Positions 54,964 to 64,000 of a stretch of DNA of 64,000 nt are shown piece by piece. A program made the translations under genes and the position numbers. Location: the NCBI RefSeq assembly GCF_003337425.1, contig NZ_QPJU01000002.1, positions 310,001-374,000 on the forward strand, read 5' to 3'. Every line of letters starts with the position of its first letter. Position 1 is the stretch's first letter. Under the pieces are notes generated by a model, which was not told the DNA's origin, made no database searches, and worked only from the letters and a program-made list of their open reading frames with translations. The stretch comes from Extensimonas vulgaris (GTDB lineage: Bacteria; Pseudomonadota; Gammaproteobacteria; Burkholderiales; Burkholderiaceae_C).

Positions 54964-55555
54964 GACGGCCACGCCGTGGCGGGCCGGCGGCCGGCATGTG
55001 GGCGCCCTCTGGCTCGCGTCGCCGCATTTCGGCCCTCGGCCGGCCGGAGCCGAGGTCAGTTTGATCGTGCTGCACTCGATCAGCCTGCCACCGGGCGAAT
55101 ACGGCACGCAGGCCGTGCAGCAGCTCTTCACCGGCACCCTTGACTGGGACGCACACCCCTACTTCCAGAGCATCCGCGGCCTCGAAGTGTCGGCGCATTT
55201 TTTCATAGCACGCACAGGGCGCCTGTGGCAGTTCGTCGATTGTGACCAGCGCGCCTGGCACGCGGGCGCTTCTAGCTATCAAGGCAGGAGCAACTGCAAC
55301 GACTATTCGGTGGGCATAGAGCTCGAAGGACTCGAAGGCGGGCCCTTCGATTCGGCGCAGTATGAGGTCCTGGCCGGGCTGTGCCGCGACCTCGCCGGGC
55401 GTTACCCCATCACCCACGTGGCCGGTCACGAGCATGTCGCGCCCGGGCGCAAGCACGATCCTGGCGCCGGCTTCGACTGGGCACGTCTGCGAGCCGCGCT
55501 CGCCTGGCCAGCCGCGTGTTTTCCCTTCGCTGCGCAGCCGGCCCACCGAGGCTGA
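54950..55555 (+). CDS. ampD: 1,6-anhydro-N-acetylmuramyl-L-alanine amidase AmpD
   Basis: A 201-residue zinc amidase that recycles cell-wall muropeptides in the cytoplasm. Zinc ligands are in [10 protein letters not shown] and in [14 protein letters not shown] (His and Asp), and SVGIELEG is also diagnostic. The segment [15 protein letters not shown] contains an R4-like core at about 55270-55296. The start overlaps the pilR stop; a hairpin after its stop may end the transcript. Confidence 0.93.
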   Translation: MPKTETATPWRAGGRHVGALWLASPHFGPRPAGAEVSLIVLHSISLPPGEYGTQAVQQLFTGTLDWDAHPYFQSIRGLEVSAHFFIARTGRLWQFVDCDQRAWHAGASSYQGRSNCNDYSVGIELEGLEGGPFDSAQYEVLAGLCRDLAGRYPITHVAGHEHVAPGRKHDPGAGFDWARLRAALAWPAACFPFAAQPAHRG

Positions 55556-55600
55556 GGCGCAGCTCCCAATGGCCTCGTGCGCCCGGTGCGTACAAAAGCA

Positions 55601-55622
55601 AACGCTACCTGTAGCGTTTTTC
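55601..55622 (+). terminator. Hairpin after ampD, overlapping the first NrdR box
   Basis: AAACGCTAC pairs with GTAGCGTTT around a 2-base turn and is followed by TTC. It could end the pilS-pilR-ampD transcript while also serving as the upstream NrdR-box-like dyad. Confidence 0.5.
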
Positions 55623-55649
55623 ATGACTTCAAAACACTAAATCTAGTGT
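55603..55649 (+). promoter_or_regulatory. Tandem NrdR boxes and promoter of nrdA
   Basis: Box 2, ACACTAAATCTAGTGT (55634-55649), matches the NrdR consensus closely. Box 1, ACGCTACCTGTAGCGT (55603-55618), keeps the CTA/TAG dyad. Their starts are 31 bases apart, three DNA turns, as NrdR sites usually are. TATAGT at 55650-55655 is a good -10; with TTCAAA at 55628-55633 the spacer is exactly box 2. Confidence 0.8.
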
Positions 55650-55736
55650 TATAGTCACCGCCCGAAGCACTCGCCACGGCGCCCTGCGCGCCCCCCCCGC
55701 TTTCACGACCGTTCCCCAAAGGACGAGAGGACTCCC

Positions 55737-58649
55737 ATGCAAGCTGCCATGCCATCTCCCGAGCCCCTTGGCTTTCCAGCCCCGCAAGGGCCAGCCGCCG
55801 CTGCAACGTCTGCCGGCGCCAGCGCCTTTGCGCACTACCAGATCATCCGCCGCAACGGCGCCGTCGTGCCTTTCGAGCCGCAAAAAATCGCCATCGCGAT
55901 GATGAAAGCCTTTCTCGCGGTGCACGGCACGCAGGGTGCGGCCTCGGCCAGCGTGCGCGAAGTGGTCGATGGCCTGACGCAGGCCGTCACGCGCGCGCTG
56001 CTGCGCTCGCGCCCGGGCGGCGGCACCTTCCACATCGAAGACGTACAAGACCAGGTTGAACTCGGTCTGATGCGCGGCGGCCACCACGAGGTGGCGCGCG
56101 CCTACGTGCTCTACCGCGAGCGCCGTGCGCAGGAGCGCGCCCAGCAGGCGGCGCAGCAGGCGCCAGCGGCACCGCAGCTGCACGTGCTCGACGGCGGCGC
56201 GCGCGTGGCGCTCGACCTGCAGCGGCTCGAGTCGCTCATCGCCACGGCATGCCAGGGCCTGGGCGCGGACGTGCAGGCGCAGCCCATCGTCGTCGAGACC
56301 TTGCGCAACCTCTACGACGGCGTGCCCATGGACGAGGTCTACAAGGCCGCCATCCTCGCGGCGCGCACGCTGATCGAAAAAGACCCTGGCTACACCTACG
56401 CCACCGCGCGTCTGCTGCTGCACACCATCGTGCGCGAGGTGCTGGGGCGCGATGTCGCACCCGGCGAAATGGCGCAAAGCTACGTCGATTACTTTCCGCA
56501 GTTCATCCGCAAAGGCGTGGACAACGAGCTGCTCGACGAGCGCCTGCTGCAGTTCGACCTGCCGCGCCTGGCGGCCGCGCTGCGCCCCGAGCGCGACCTG
56601 AAGTTCGACTACCTGGGCTTGCAAACCCTGTACGACCGCTACTTTCTGCATGTGCGCAAGACGCGCATCGAGCTGCCGCAGGCCTTTTTCATGCGCGTGG
56701 CCATGGGGCTGGCGCTCAACGAGGTGGAGCGCGAAGCGCGCGCAATCGAGTTCTACGAAGTGCTGTCCAGCTTCGACTTCATGAGCAGCACGCCCACGCT
56801 GTTCAACAGCGGCACGCGGCGCTCGCAGCTCTCGAGCTGCTACCTGACCACGGTACCCGACGACCTCGACGGCATCTACGAAGCCATCAAGGAAAACGCC
56901 CTGCTGTCCAAATTTGCCGGCGGCCTGGGCAACGACTGGACGCGCGTGCGCGCCTTGGGCAGCCACATCAAGGGCACGAACGGCGAATCGCAAGGCGTGG
57001 TGCCCTTCCTCAAGGTGGTCAACGACACGGCCGTGGCCGTGAACCAGGGCGGCAAACGCAAGGGCGCCGTCTGCTGCTACCTCGAGACCTGGCACCTGGA
57101 CATCGAGGAGTTCCTCGAGCTGCGCAAGAACACCGGCGACGACCGCCGCCGCACGCACGACATGAACACGGCCAACTGGATTCCCGACCTGTTCATGAAG
57201 CGCGTGCTGGAAAAGGGGCCATGGACGCTGTTCTCGCCTTCCGACGTGCCCGACCTGCACGACAAATTCGGCGCCGACTTCGAGGCTGCCTACGTGGCCT
57301 ACGAAGAGAAGGCCGCGCGCGGCGAGATCAAACCCAGCAAGACCGTGCAGGCGGTCGATCTGTGGCGCAAGATGCTCAGCATGCTGTTCGAGACGGGCCA
57401 CCCCTGGATCACCTTCAAGGACGCCTGCAACGTGCGCTCGCCCCAGCAGCATGTGGGCGTGGTGCACTCGTCCAACCTGTGTACCGAAATCACGCTCAAC
57501 ACCAGCGACAGCGAAACCGCGGTGTGCAACCTCGGCTCGGTCAACCTGCTGCAGCACCTCAAGGACGGCCCGCTCGATGCCAATGGCCAGCCCACCAAGG
57601 TGCTGGACCACGACAAGCTGCGCAAAACCGTGTCCGTGGCCATGCGCATGCTCGACAACGTGATCGACATCAACTACTACGCCGTGCGCAAGGCGCGCGA
57701 CTCCAACCTGCGCCACCGCCCCGTGGGGCTGGGCGTGATGGGCTTTCAGGACGCGCTGTACGAGCTGCGCATCCCCTACGCCTCGCAAGAGGCGGTGGAA
57801 TTCGCCGATGCTTCTATGGAAGCGCTGTGCTATTACGCTTACTGGGCTTCGAGCGAGCTCGCGCGCGAGCGCGGCAGGTATTCGAGCTACCAAGGCTCGC
57901 TCTGGGAGCGCGGCATCTTGCCCTTCGACACGCTGGACATGCTCGCGCAGTCGCGCGGCGGGCTCCTCGAAGTCGATCGCAGCATGCGCCTGGACTGGGA
58001 CGCGCTGCGCCGCAAGATCGCACAGGACGGCATGCGCAACTCCAACTGCGTGGCCATCGCGCCCACGGCCACCATCAGCAACATCGTCGGCGTCGATGCC
58101 TCGATCGAGCCTTCGTTCGGCAACCTGTCGGTCAAGAGCAACCTCTCGGGTGAGTTCACCGTCATCAACGGCTACCTCGTGCGCGACCTCAAGCGCCTGG
58201 GCCTGTGGGACGACGTGATGGTGCTGGACCTCAAGCACTTCAAGGGTTCGCTGCACCCGATAGACCGCGTGCCGCCCGACCTGAAGGCGCTGTATTCCAC
58301 CGCCTTCGAGATCGAGCCGCGCTGGCTGGTCGAAGCCGCCGCGCGCCGCCAGAAGTGGATCGACCAGGCGCAGAGCCTGAACATCTACATGGCCGGCGCC
58401 TCGGGCAAGAAGCTCGACGAAACCTACAAGCTCGCCTGGCTGCGCGGCCTCAAGACGACGTACTACCTGCGCACGCAAAGCGCCACGCACGTCGAGATGA
58501 GCACCGTGAACCGCCAGCAGCTCAATGCCGTGGGCACGGGCCAAGGCGGCGCGCCAGCGGCTTTTGCCACCGCCGCAACGCCCACACTGCCGGCGACGGA
58601 CGTCAAGTTCTGCGCCATAGACGATCCGACCTGCGAAGCCTGCCAATAA
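55737..58649 (+). CDS. nrdA: Class Ia ribonucleotide reductase, alpha subunit
   Basis: A 970-residue enzyme reducing ribonucleoside diphosphates to deoxy forms. Two ATP-cone regions occur near the N-terminus (residues about 32-130, then 147-235), as in the two-cone Pseudomonas type. The second looks weaker, but may widen dATP control. The active-site parts are [30 protein letters not shown] and [10 protein letters not shown], and the C-terminal electron-relay pair is CEAC in [16 protein letters not shown] ribosome site precedes the ATG. It is under tandem NrdR boxes and followed by nrdB. Confidence 0.96.
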   Translation: MQAAMPSPEPLGFPAPQGPAAAATSAGASAFAHYQIIRRNGAVVPFEPQKIAIAMMKAFLAVHGTQGAASASVREVVDGLTQAVTRALLRSRPGGGTFHIEDVQDQVELGLMRGGHHEVARAYVLYRERRAQERAQQAAQQAPAAPQLHVLDGGARVALDLQRLESLIATACQGLGADVQAQPIVVETLRNLYDGVPMDEVYKAAILAARTLIEKDPGYTYATARLLLHTIVREVLGRDVAPGEMAQSYVDYFPQFIRKGVDNELLDERLLQFDLPRLAAALRPERDLKFDYLGLQTLYDRYFLHVRKTRIELPQAFFMRVAMGLALNEVEREARAIEFYEVLSSFDFMSSTPTLFNSGTRRSQLSSCYLTTVPDDLDGIYEAIKENALLSKFAGGLGNDWTRVRALGSHIKGTNGESQGVVPFLKVVNDTAVAVNQGGKRKGAVCCYLETWHLDIEEFLELRKNTGDDRRRTHDMNTANWIPDLFMKRVLEKGPWTLFSPSDVPDLHDKFGADFEAAYVAYEEKAARGEIKPSKTVQAVDLWRKMLSMLFETGHPWITFKDACNVRSPQQHVGVVHSSNLCTEITLNTSDSETAVCNLGSVNLLQHLKDGPLDANGQPTKVLDHDKLRKTVSVAMRMLDNVIDINYYAVRKARDSNLRHRPVGLGVMGFQDALYELRIPYASQEAVEFADASMEALCYYAYWASSELARERGRYSSYQGSLWERGILPFDTLDMLAQSRGGLLEVDRSMRLDWDALRRKIAQDGMRNSNCVAIAPTATISNIVGVDASIEPSFGNLSVKSNLSGEFTVINGYLVRDLKRLGLWDDVMVLDLKHFKGSLHPIDRVPPDLKALYSTAFEIEPRWLVEAAARRQKWIDQAQSLNIYMAGASGKKLDETYKLAWLRGLKTTYYLRTQSATHVEMSTVNRQQLNAVGTGQGGAPAAFATAATPTLPATDVKFCAIDDPTCEACQ

Positions 58650-58762
58650 CCTGCGCTGCCGACACTCCAGACGCGCTCGAATGCAAAAAAACCTTGCCAG
58701 AACGCGCTGGAGTGCTTTTCATTTTGCAGCACTGCTTTCATAATCCTTGCACGGAAAAAACC

Positions 58763-59956
58763 ATGCTGAATTGGGACGAAGAAACCACCCCCGCCGCATC
58801 TGTCGCACCGGGCATTGCACTGCCTCCCGGCGGTACTATGCTCGGCACGCAGTCGTTTCTTGCACCCCGCGCCCCCGAAAATGCGGCGGCCGCATTCGCC
58901 GCCCCCAGGCCCCAGGCCGCGGCGCAAAAAATGTCCGAGCGCCGTGTCAACGCCGCCGACAAGCGCATCATCAACGGCCAGACCGACGTCAACCAGCTCG
59001 TGCCCTTCAAATACAAATGGGCCTGGGAAAAATACCTCGCGACCTGCGCCAACCACTGGATGCCGCAAGAGGTCAACATGACGCGCGACATCGCGCTCTG
59101 GAAAGACCCGAACGGCCTGACCGAGGACGAGCGCCGCATCGTCAAGCGCAACCTGGGCTTCTTCGTCACCGCCGACAGCCTGGCCGCCAACAACATCGTG
59201 CTCGGCACCTACCGCCACATCACGGCGCCCGAATGCCGCCAGTTCCTGCTGCGCCAGGCCTTCGAAGAAGCCATCCACACGCACGCCTACCAGTACATCG
59301 TCGAGTCGCTGGGGCTCGACGAGGGCGAAATCTTCAACGCCTACCATGAAGTTCCCGCGATCCGCGCCAAGGACGAATTCCTGATCCCGTTCATCGACGC
59401 GATCATGGACCCGCATTTCCACACCGGCACGCCCGAGGCCGACCAGACCCTGCTCAAGAGCCTGATCGTCTTCGCCTGCCTGATGGAAGGGCTGTTCTTC
59501 TACGTCGGCTTCACGCAAATCCTGGCGCTGGGCCGGCAAAACAAAATGACTGGCGCGGCCGAGCAGTACCAATACATCCTGCGCGACGAGTCCATGCACT
59601 GCAACTTCGGCATCGACCTGATCAACCAGCTCAAGCTCGAGAACCCGCAGCTGTGGACGCCAGCGTTCAAAGCCGAGGTCAAGGAGCTCTTCCTCAAAGC
59701 GGTCGAGCTCGAATACCGCTACGCCGAAGACACCATGCCGCGTGGCGTGCTGGGCTTGAACGCCTCCATGTTCAAAGGCTATCTGCGTTACATCGCGAAC
59801 CGCCGTGCCACGCAAATCGGCCTTGAACCCCTTTTCCCCAACGAAGAAAACCCCTTCCCCTGGATGAGCGAGATGATCGACCTCAAGAAGGAGCGCAATT
59901 TCTTCGAGACGCGGGTCATCGAATACCAGTCTGGAGGCGCACTCTCCTGGGATTGA
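58763..59956 (+). CDS. nrdB: Ribonucleotide reductase, beta subunit
   Basis: A 397-residue di-iron protein that makes the tyrosyl radical for NrdA. Metal ligands are seen in TADSLAANN (Asp), [13 protein letters not shown] (Glu and His), EGLFFYVGF (Glu) and RDESMHC (Glu and His). The tyrosine of HTHAY is in place, so this is the radical-bearing kind and not the Phe-type Chlamydia form. It has a 60-residue N-terminal extension rich in Ala/Pro. The 113-base gap after nrdA contains a weak inverted repeat around CTCCAG/CTGGAG. Confidence 0.95.
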   Translation: MLNWDEETTPAASVAPGIALPPGGTMLGTQSFLAPRAPENAAAAFAAPRPQAAAQKMSERRVNAADKRIINGQTDVNQLVPFKYKWAWEKYLATCANHWMPQEVNMTRDIALWKDPNGLTEDERRIVKRNLGFFVTADSLAANNIVLGTYRHITAPECRQFLLRQAFEEAIHTHAYQYIVESLGLDEGEIFNAYHEVPAIRAKDEFLIPFIDAIMDPHFHTGTPEADQTLLKSLIVFACLMEGLFFYVGFTQILALGRQNKMTGAAEQYQYILRDESMHCNFGIDLINQLKLENPQLWTPAFKAEVKELFLKAVELEYRYAEDTMPRGVLGLNASMFKGYLRYIANRRATQIGLEPLFPNEENPFPWMSEMIDLKKERNFFETRVIEYQSGGALSWD

Positions 59957-60137
59957 TCCTGTCAGGGTGCACGAAAGCCATGACCATGACCCCTGCCGCC
60001 CATTTGTTGTTCCCCCGGGGATCTGGCGAGGGGCTTTGCATGTTCATGCGCAAGGAGCCGAGCCTCATCTTCACGGACTGCCTCCGACCCAGCATTACGA
60101 GAGTGTGCCCACTGCAAATCGACCCAAGGAGAAACTG

Positions 60138-60692
60138 ATGGCAACTGGCAAAAAATCGGCCGCATCCCCGGCCACGAAGAAAGCCGCGGCACCTGCAAAA
60201 AAGGCCGCCGCACCTGTGAAGGAGGCAAGCGCAGCGCCCGCGAAAAAGTCGGCCATAGCCCTGGCCACGAAGAAAGCCACAGCCGCCGCAAAAAAGGCAG
60301 CGGTACCCGCCAAGAAGGCCAGCACAGCACCCGCGAAAAAGGCTGCTGTACCTGCGACGAAGGCGGCCGCCCCCACCAAAAAAGTCGCTGCGGCTGCAAA
60401 GAAAGTGCAGGCGGCCGCACCTGCGACAGCCGCGGGTACCCCTGCGAAAAAAGTGGCGACCTCTGCAAAGAAAGCGGCTCCAGCCGCCAAGAAAGTCGCA
60501 ACGCCCGCAAAGAAAGTGGCTGCCCCGGTAAAAAAAGCCGCTGCTCCTGCGAAACAAGCGGCGGTTCCCGCGAAGAAGGCTGCTGCGCCAGCAAAAAAAC
60601 GCGCCAAAGCGGTTCCTTCAGCCGTTCCTGCGGCACAAACGACCCTGAATCCGCAAGTTGCGTGGCCCTTCCCGACCGGAAACAAACCCTGA
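60138..60692 (+). CDS. Histone H1-like lysine/alanine-rich DNA-binding protein
   Basis: A 184-residue protein composed mostly of AAPAKKAA-, AAVPAKKA- and VATPAKKV-type repeats with no folded domain. This is the composition of bacterial histone H1-like proteins (BpH1, HctB), which coat and compact DNA. The ATG at 60138 has a strong AAGGAG site six bases upstream. The repeated DNA is prone to length change, so size will vary between strains. Only the last 25 residues (LNPQVAWPFPTGNKP) are non-repetitive, and they may be a conserved tail. Confidence 0.85.
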   Translation: MATGKKSAASPATKKAAAPAKKAAAPVKEASAAPAKKSAIALATKKATAAAKKAAVPAKKASTAPAKKAAVPATKAAAPTKKVAAAAKKVQAAAPATAAGTPAKKVATSAKKAAPAAKKVATPAKKVAAPVKKAAAPAKQAAVPAKKAAAPAKKRAKAVPSAVPAAQTTLNPQVAWPFPTGNKP

Positions 60693-60732
60693 GAGGCCAC
60701 GGCGCCCGGGCTCCTGGGCCGGTCGGAGGCCC

Positions 60733-61863
60733 TCACTGCGCCAGGCTTGCCACTTCAATGCGGTTCCTGCCCGCGGCCTTGGCGCGGTACAGCGCTTGGT
60801 CGGCGCTGCGAATCAGCGCCTCAGCCGATTCGCCTTGCTGCGGGAACGTCGCGACGCCTGCAGACAAAGTCACCGCAATCGACACCGCTCCGGCTTGCAG
60901 TGGCTGCGCGGCAAAGCTCGTGCGGTACTGCTGTGCGCGCTCCAGTGCCGCTGCCAGTGGCATTTCGGGGCACAGCAACAAGAATTCTTCGCCACCATAG
61001 CGACAGACGACGTCGGCCGCGCGCGCGTGCTCGCGCAGCAGCTGGGCAAGGTGCACGATGACGGCATCGCCCGCCTGATGACCGAAGGCGTCATTGATGC
61101 GCTTGAAGTGGTCTATGTCTACGAGCAGGATGCTCAGCGGCAGCCCCGAACGCGCGCAGCGCGACAGCTCGCGCGCCATGGCATCCCCGAGGTAGCGGCG
61201 GTTGAACAGGCCGGTGAGCGGGTCCTGCGTCGATTGCTCCTGCAGCTGCTGCTGTAGCGCCATGACTTCATCCATCTTGGCGCGCAACTGCTGGCGCGTC
61301 TGGAAAAGCATCACTGAGCGGGCATAGGCGTCCTTGGCCACGACCAGCAGGTACAGCGACAGCGTGGCAATGCTCAGGCTGGTCGTCAGCGTCCCCGTAG
61401 CGGGTTCGGCATGCAGGCCGAACACTGCCGCCCCCACCAGCGTGCCGCAGGCGATGACCGCCGCAGCCAGCAAGGCCCCTGCGGCGCCGCGGAACACCGT
61501 CATGTTGATGCCCGCGCAGATGAACAGCGTGAAGCTGATCCAGAGCGGGAACTTCAGCGCCGCCATCCAGATGCCGAACATCAGCCCGTCGAGCAGCATG
61601 TTGCCGAGTTCGGTGCGCAACTGGTTTTTCGAACGTGCCGCGACGAAATACACCACGTGGGGATAGACCAGAAACTGCAGGCACAGCAGCATCCAGGCCA
61701 CCGGGCCATAGCCGCGCTCCCACATGTGGGATGCGAGCATCAACAGCACCCAGACGAAAGACATCGTGCGGTTGCGGTGGTTCATGCGCACGACCCAGTG
61801 CACAGAGCGGGTCATGCTGTCGGATACGGGCGCTTTGCTGCCTGCGGTGCTGAGAATGTTCAT
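60733..61863 (-). CDS. Membrane diguanylate cyclase with MASE2 domain
   Basis: A 376-residue protein. About six N-terminal transmembrane helices start at NHRNRTMSFVWVLLMLASHM, matching the MASE2 sensor domain. The GGDEF domain has DHFKRINDAFGHQAGD and the active site GGEEF, with an inhibitory RAAD five residues before it. It makes c-di-GMP at the membrane with product feedback. It is the second cyclase of the window, unlike the soluble one at 27.6 kb. It is convergent with the histone-like gene. Confidence 0.92.
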   Translation of the reverse strand: MNILSTAGSKAPVSDSMTRSVHWVVRMNHRNRTMSFVWVLLMLASHMWERGYGPVAWMLLCLQFLVYPHVVYFVAARSKNQLRTELGNMLLDGLMFGIWMAALKFPLWISFTLFICAGINMTVFRGAAGALLAAAVIACGTLVGAAVFGLHAEPATGTLTTSLSIATLSLYLLVVAKDAYARSVMLFQTRQQLRAKMDEVMALQQQLQEQSTQDPLTGLFNRRYLGDAMARELSRCARSGLPLSILLVDIDHFKRINDAFGHQAGDAVIVHLAQLLREHARAADVVCRYGGEEFLLLCPEMPLAAALERAQQYRTSFAAQPLQAGAVSIAVTLSAGVATFPQQGESAEALIRSADQALYRAKAAGRNRIEVASLAQ

Positions 61864-61892
61864 CGGTATCTCCACGCCCGTGATCCTTGCGA

Positions 61893-62813
61893 TCAACCCA
61901 TGAGCCGCTGCAACGCCTCGCGGTATTTTTCGGCGGTCTTTTCGATCACCTCGCGCGGCAGGCGGGGCGGGGGTGGCGTTTTGTTCCACGGCTTGCCATC
62001 GATTTGCGCGTGCTCGAGCCAATCGCGCAAAAATTGCTTGTCGAAACTCGGCGGGTTTGCGCCGGCCGCCAAGGCCTCCTCATAGCCTTCGACGGGCCAA
62101 TAGCGTGAGCTGTCAGGCGTGAGTACCTCGTCCATCAGCACCAGGCTGCCATCGGCCGCAAGACCGAACTCGAACTTGGTGTCGGCGATGATCAGGCCCC
62201 GCGTGAGCGCAAACTGTGCTGCGCTGCGATACAGGGCGAGGCTCAGATCGCGAATGCGTGCCGCGCGTTCGGGCCCCACCATTTGCACCGTGCGCTCGTA
62301 GGTGATGTTCTCGTCGTGCGCGCCCACCGCTGCTTTGGCCGCAGGGGTGTAAATGGGCTCAGGCAAGCGCGCGGCATTCGAGAGACCCGCGGGCAGCGGC
62401 ACGCCACAGACCGTTTGCGTGGCCTGGTATTCCTGCCAGCCGCTGCCGGCCAGATAACCGCGCACGACGGCTTCTATGGGCACGGGGTGCAGGCGTCGCA
62501 CGAGCATGGAGCGGCCGCGCACCTGCTCGACCTCATCGGGCTGCACCACGCTCTCGGGCGTTTCGCCGGTCAGATGGTTGGGGCAGATCGCTTGCAGCTT
62601 GTCGAACCAGAACAAGGCCATCTGCGTCAGCAGCACCCCTTTGCCCGGAATCGGGTCGTCCATGATCACATCGAATGCCGAAATCCGGTCGGTTGCGACC
62701 ATGAGGATGCGGTCCGTGCCGACAGCGTAGTTGTCCCGCACCTTGCCGCGCGCCAGCAGCGGCAGCGAATGCAAATGGGAGGTATGCAGGGCGGGTGGGC
62801 TCGACGGCATCAT
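61893..62813 (-). CDS. purC: SAICAR synthetase
   Basis: A 306-residue ATP-grasp-like enzyme joining aspartate to CAIR in purine synthesis. The start [14 protein letters not shown], the ATP-site [17 protein letters not shown], the [13 protein letters not shown] segment and the [14 protein letters not shown]...[13 protein letters not shown] segment are diagnostic. The ATG at 62813 and the next codon, also ATG (62810), are both possible. It precedes the cyclase on the same strand by 29 bases. It is divergent from hpf. Confidence 0.95.
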   Translation of the reverse strand: MMPSSPPALHTSHLHSLPLLARGKVRDNYAVGTDRILMVATDRISAFDVIMDDPIPGKGVLLTQMALFWFDKLQAICPNHLTGETPESVVQPDEVEQVRGRSMLVRRLHPVPIEAVVRGYLAGSGWQEYQATQTVCGVPLPAGLSNAARLPEPIYTPAAKAAVGAHDENITYERTVQMVGPERAARIRDLSLALYRSAAQFALTRGLIIADTKFEFGLAADGSLVLMDEVLTPDSSRYWPVEGYEEALAAGANPPSFDKQFLRDWLEHAQIDGKPWNKTPPPPRLPREVIEKTAEKYREALQRLMG

Positions 62814-62921
62814 AGGGAAAGTGAAGAAAGGCGAGAAAGGCGAAAGATCGATTCTACGTTCCAGGCCGGCGGGCAATGTGCAGTCGTTTCCTGTTCAGCG
62901 CAAGGGATGTACGACGCCATA

Positions 62922-62950
62922 TTGCTTTTCATGGCATACCGGCGCATAGT
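62922..62950 (+). promoter_or_regulatory. Candidate sigma-70 promoter of hpf
   Basis: TTGCTT (62922-62927), a 17-base spacer and CATAGT (62945-62950) form a fair promoter pointing at hpf. No sigma-54 site was seen. Confidence 0.4.
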
Positions 62951-63033
62951 GAAACTGCTTTCGTTGCTGCGTGGCCTCGCTGCGGGGCTGCGCTCCTTTC
63001 CCTCGAAGCCTTAGGAACTTAGGAGACTTTCCC

Positions 63034-63369
63034 ATGAACCTGACGATCAGCGGTCACCACCTCGAAGTCACGCCTGCGCTTCGCAATTACGTCATCAGCA
63101 AGCTGGAGCGCGTCACGCGCCACTTCGACCAAGTGGTCGACATCAAAGTGCTTCTTACCGTGGAAAAGCAAAAAGAGAAAGAAAAGCGCCAGCGCGCCGA
63201 GTGCAATATCCACGTCAAGGGTTGCGACTTGTTCGCAGAAAGCGCCCATGCCGATCTCTATGCGGCCGTGGACGAGCTGATGGACAAAATGGATCGGCAG
63301 GTCGTGCGCCACAAAGACCGGGTGCAAAATCACCACCACGAACCTGTGAAACGTGAACTTCAGGCCTGA
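63034..63369 (+). CDS. hpf: Ribosome hibernation promoting factor
   Basis: A 111-residue short-form HPF that binds the 30S mRNA channel and promotes 100S ribosome dimers in slow growth. The opening [20 protein letters not shown] and the [24 protein letters not shown] segment are typical. AGGAG lies eight bases before the ATG. It begins the hpf-ptsN-hprK unit that usually follows rpoN; here rpoN is not upstream and purC lies there instead. Confidence 0.93.
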   Translation: MNLTISGHHLEVTPALRNYVISKLERVTRHFDQVVDIKVLLTVEKQKEKEKRQRAECNIHVKGCDLFAESAHADLYAAVDELMDKMDRQVVRHKDRVQNHHHEPVKRELQA

Positions 63370-63398
63370 CCTTCGGCTGTCGCTTGCAGCGCAGCCGC

Positions 63399-63419
63399 AA
63401 CCGCCTTCGGGCGGTTTTT
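63399..63419 (+). terminator. Terminator hairpin after hpf
   Basis: AACCGCC, loop TTCG, GGCGGTT, then TTTG form a compact intrinsic terminator. Some read-through into ptsN is likely, since ptsN is only 100 bases from the hpf stop. Confidence 0.75.
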
Positions 63420-63472
63420 GCTGCGCTACCTGGGAAGGGTTGTAACCAGTGCATAATCGCCCACTCATTGCC

Positions 63473-63940
63473 ATGAACCGACTCGCCGCTATCTTGCCCG
63501 TGACACAAGTGCTCGTGGGCGTCGATGCTACAAGCAAAAAGCGTGCCTTTGAAGAGGCCGGGCTTTTGTTCGAAAGTCAGCAGGGTCTGTCGCGTGCGCT
63601 GATTACCGACAGTTTGTTTGCGCGCGAACGCCTTGGTTCGACCGGGCTGGGCCACGGCGTGGCGATCCCGCATGGCCGCATCAAGGGGCTCAAAGCGCCC
63701 ATGGCAGCGGTGTTTCAGCTGCAAAAGCCGATTGGCTTTGACGCGCCGGACGAGCAGCCCGTGAGCCTTTTGATTTTTTTGCTCGTACCCGAAGCTGCGA
63801 CGCAAAAGCATTTGCAGATCCTCTCCGAGATTGCGGAATTGCTCAGCGACGCGAACTTACGGGAAAAGCTCAAGACCTCCACGGATGCCGCCGAATTGCA
63901 CGACCTGATCGCCCGCTGGCAGTCGGCCCAGCCCGTCTGA
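63473..63940 (+). CDS. ptsN: Nitrogen-regulatory PTS IIA-like protein
   Basis: A 155-residue EIIA-Ntr that accepts phosphate from NPr and regulates potassium, nitrogen and carbon functions. The phospho-histidine is in GHGVAIPHGRI. The ATG at 63473 begins MNRLAAILPVTQVLVGVDAT; a GTG at 63449 would add eight residues. It lies between hpf and hprK, its usual neighbours. Confidence 0.94.
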   Translation: MNRLAAILPVTQVLVGVDATSKKRAFEEAGLLFESQQGLSRALITDSLFARERLGSTGLGHGVAIPHGRIKGLKAPMAAVFQLQKPIGFDAPDEQPVSLLIFLLVPEAATQKHLQILSEIAELLSDANLREKLKTSTDAAELHDLIARWQSAQPV

Positions 63941-63950
63941 ATCGGATGCC

Positions 63951-64000
63951 ATGAAACCCCACGCCATTAGCGCGGACGTCTTGTTCGAGGAGTTTCGCAG
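63951..64000 (+). CDS. hprK: HPr kinase/phosphorylase, N-terminal end only
   Basis: The first 16 codons, beginning ATG at 63951, encode MKPHAISADVLFEEFR, the family's conserved opening. The gene runs off the right edge. It follows ptsN by 10 bases. In proteobacteria HprK phosphorylates HPr or NPr on serine. Confidence 0.8.
   Translation, partial: MKPHAISADVLFEEFR

Noticed and set aside
58650-58762. Inverted repeat in the nrdA-nrdB gap as a regulatory stem
   Set aside because: The pairing around CTCCAG/CTGGAG is imperfect with a long loop and no matching known element.

Overview
The window is chromosomal DNA of a GC-rich betaproteobacterium, most likely of the Burkholderiales family Comamonadaceae. 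Three things point there. The gene order ndk-rlmN-pilF-rodZ-like-ispG-hisS-yfgM-bamB-der, and the order ffh-ypjD-pilS-pilR-ampD, are typical of that group. So is the trp cluster with a LysE exporter inside it. A short dispersed 'ATAGCTG...GCGC' repeat is also familiar from it. Assignment to a genus is not possible from sequence reading alone. No rRNA, tRNA, CRISPR array, prophage or complete transposase gene was seen.

Layout. 0-5.4 kb: a partial bactofilin, then an acyl-CoA module (enoyl-CoA hydratase, acyl-CoA thioesterase, DmdC-type acyl-CoA dehydrogenase) with a TetR regulator that overlaps the dehydrogenase start and has a palindrome in its own promoter. 5.8-10.1 kb: argB, a WecA/MraY-type glycosyltransferase, and a metallophosphoesterase coupled to a Ser/Thr kinase-Usp fusion. 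11-25.7 kb: a long minus-strand housekeeping series, comprising der, bamB, yfgM, hisS, ispG, a RodZ-like protein, pilF, rlmN, ndk, rluB, scpB, rluD, nlpD, pcm and surE. 26.5-30.7 kb: quinone oxidoreductase, diguanylate cyclase and PhoD. 31-38.9 kb: a three-gene transglutaminase / permuted ATP-grasp-alpha-E / DUF2126 putative amidoligase operon. 39.2-44.7 kb: the trp operon (leader peptide, trpE, a chorismate mutase-TrpG fusion, lysE-like, trpD, a small membrane ORF, trpC). 44.8-50.6 kb: ung, rpoH with a perfect CIRCE operator, a flavin reductase, a DUF1810 gene broken by a small mobile element, a second LysE exporter and ffh. 50.7-55.6 kb: ypjD, a PP0621-like protein, pilS, pilR and ampD. 55.6-60 kb: nrdA and nrdB behind tandem NrdR boxes. 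60.1-64 kb: a histone H1-like protein, a MASE2 diguanylate cyclase, purC, hpf, ptsN and the start of hprK.

The most unusual layer is the non-coding repeats. At least six short element families, all without a transposase, are scattered through the window. They are called R1 to R6 here. R1 (169 bp) and R3 (166 bp) are both bounded by CTAG, lie end to end at 345-675 sharing one CTAG, and would each add a multiple of three bases on insertion. One R1 copy sits in frame inside the DUF2126 gene and contributes about 55 residues. R2 (178 bp) occurs three times. R4 is the short family-wide repeat and also appears inside coding sequences. R5 (about 75 bp) stands just upstream of both ndk and scpB. R6 (262 bp) split the DUF1810 gene and left a 7-bp target duplication.

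Regulation can be read directly at several points: a CIRCE operator at rpoH, NrdR boxes at nrdA, a TetR-type operator, and a Trp-codon leader with hairpins before trpE.
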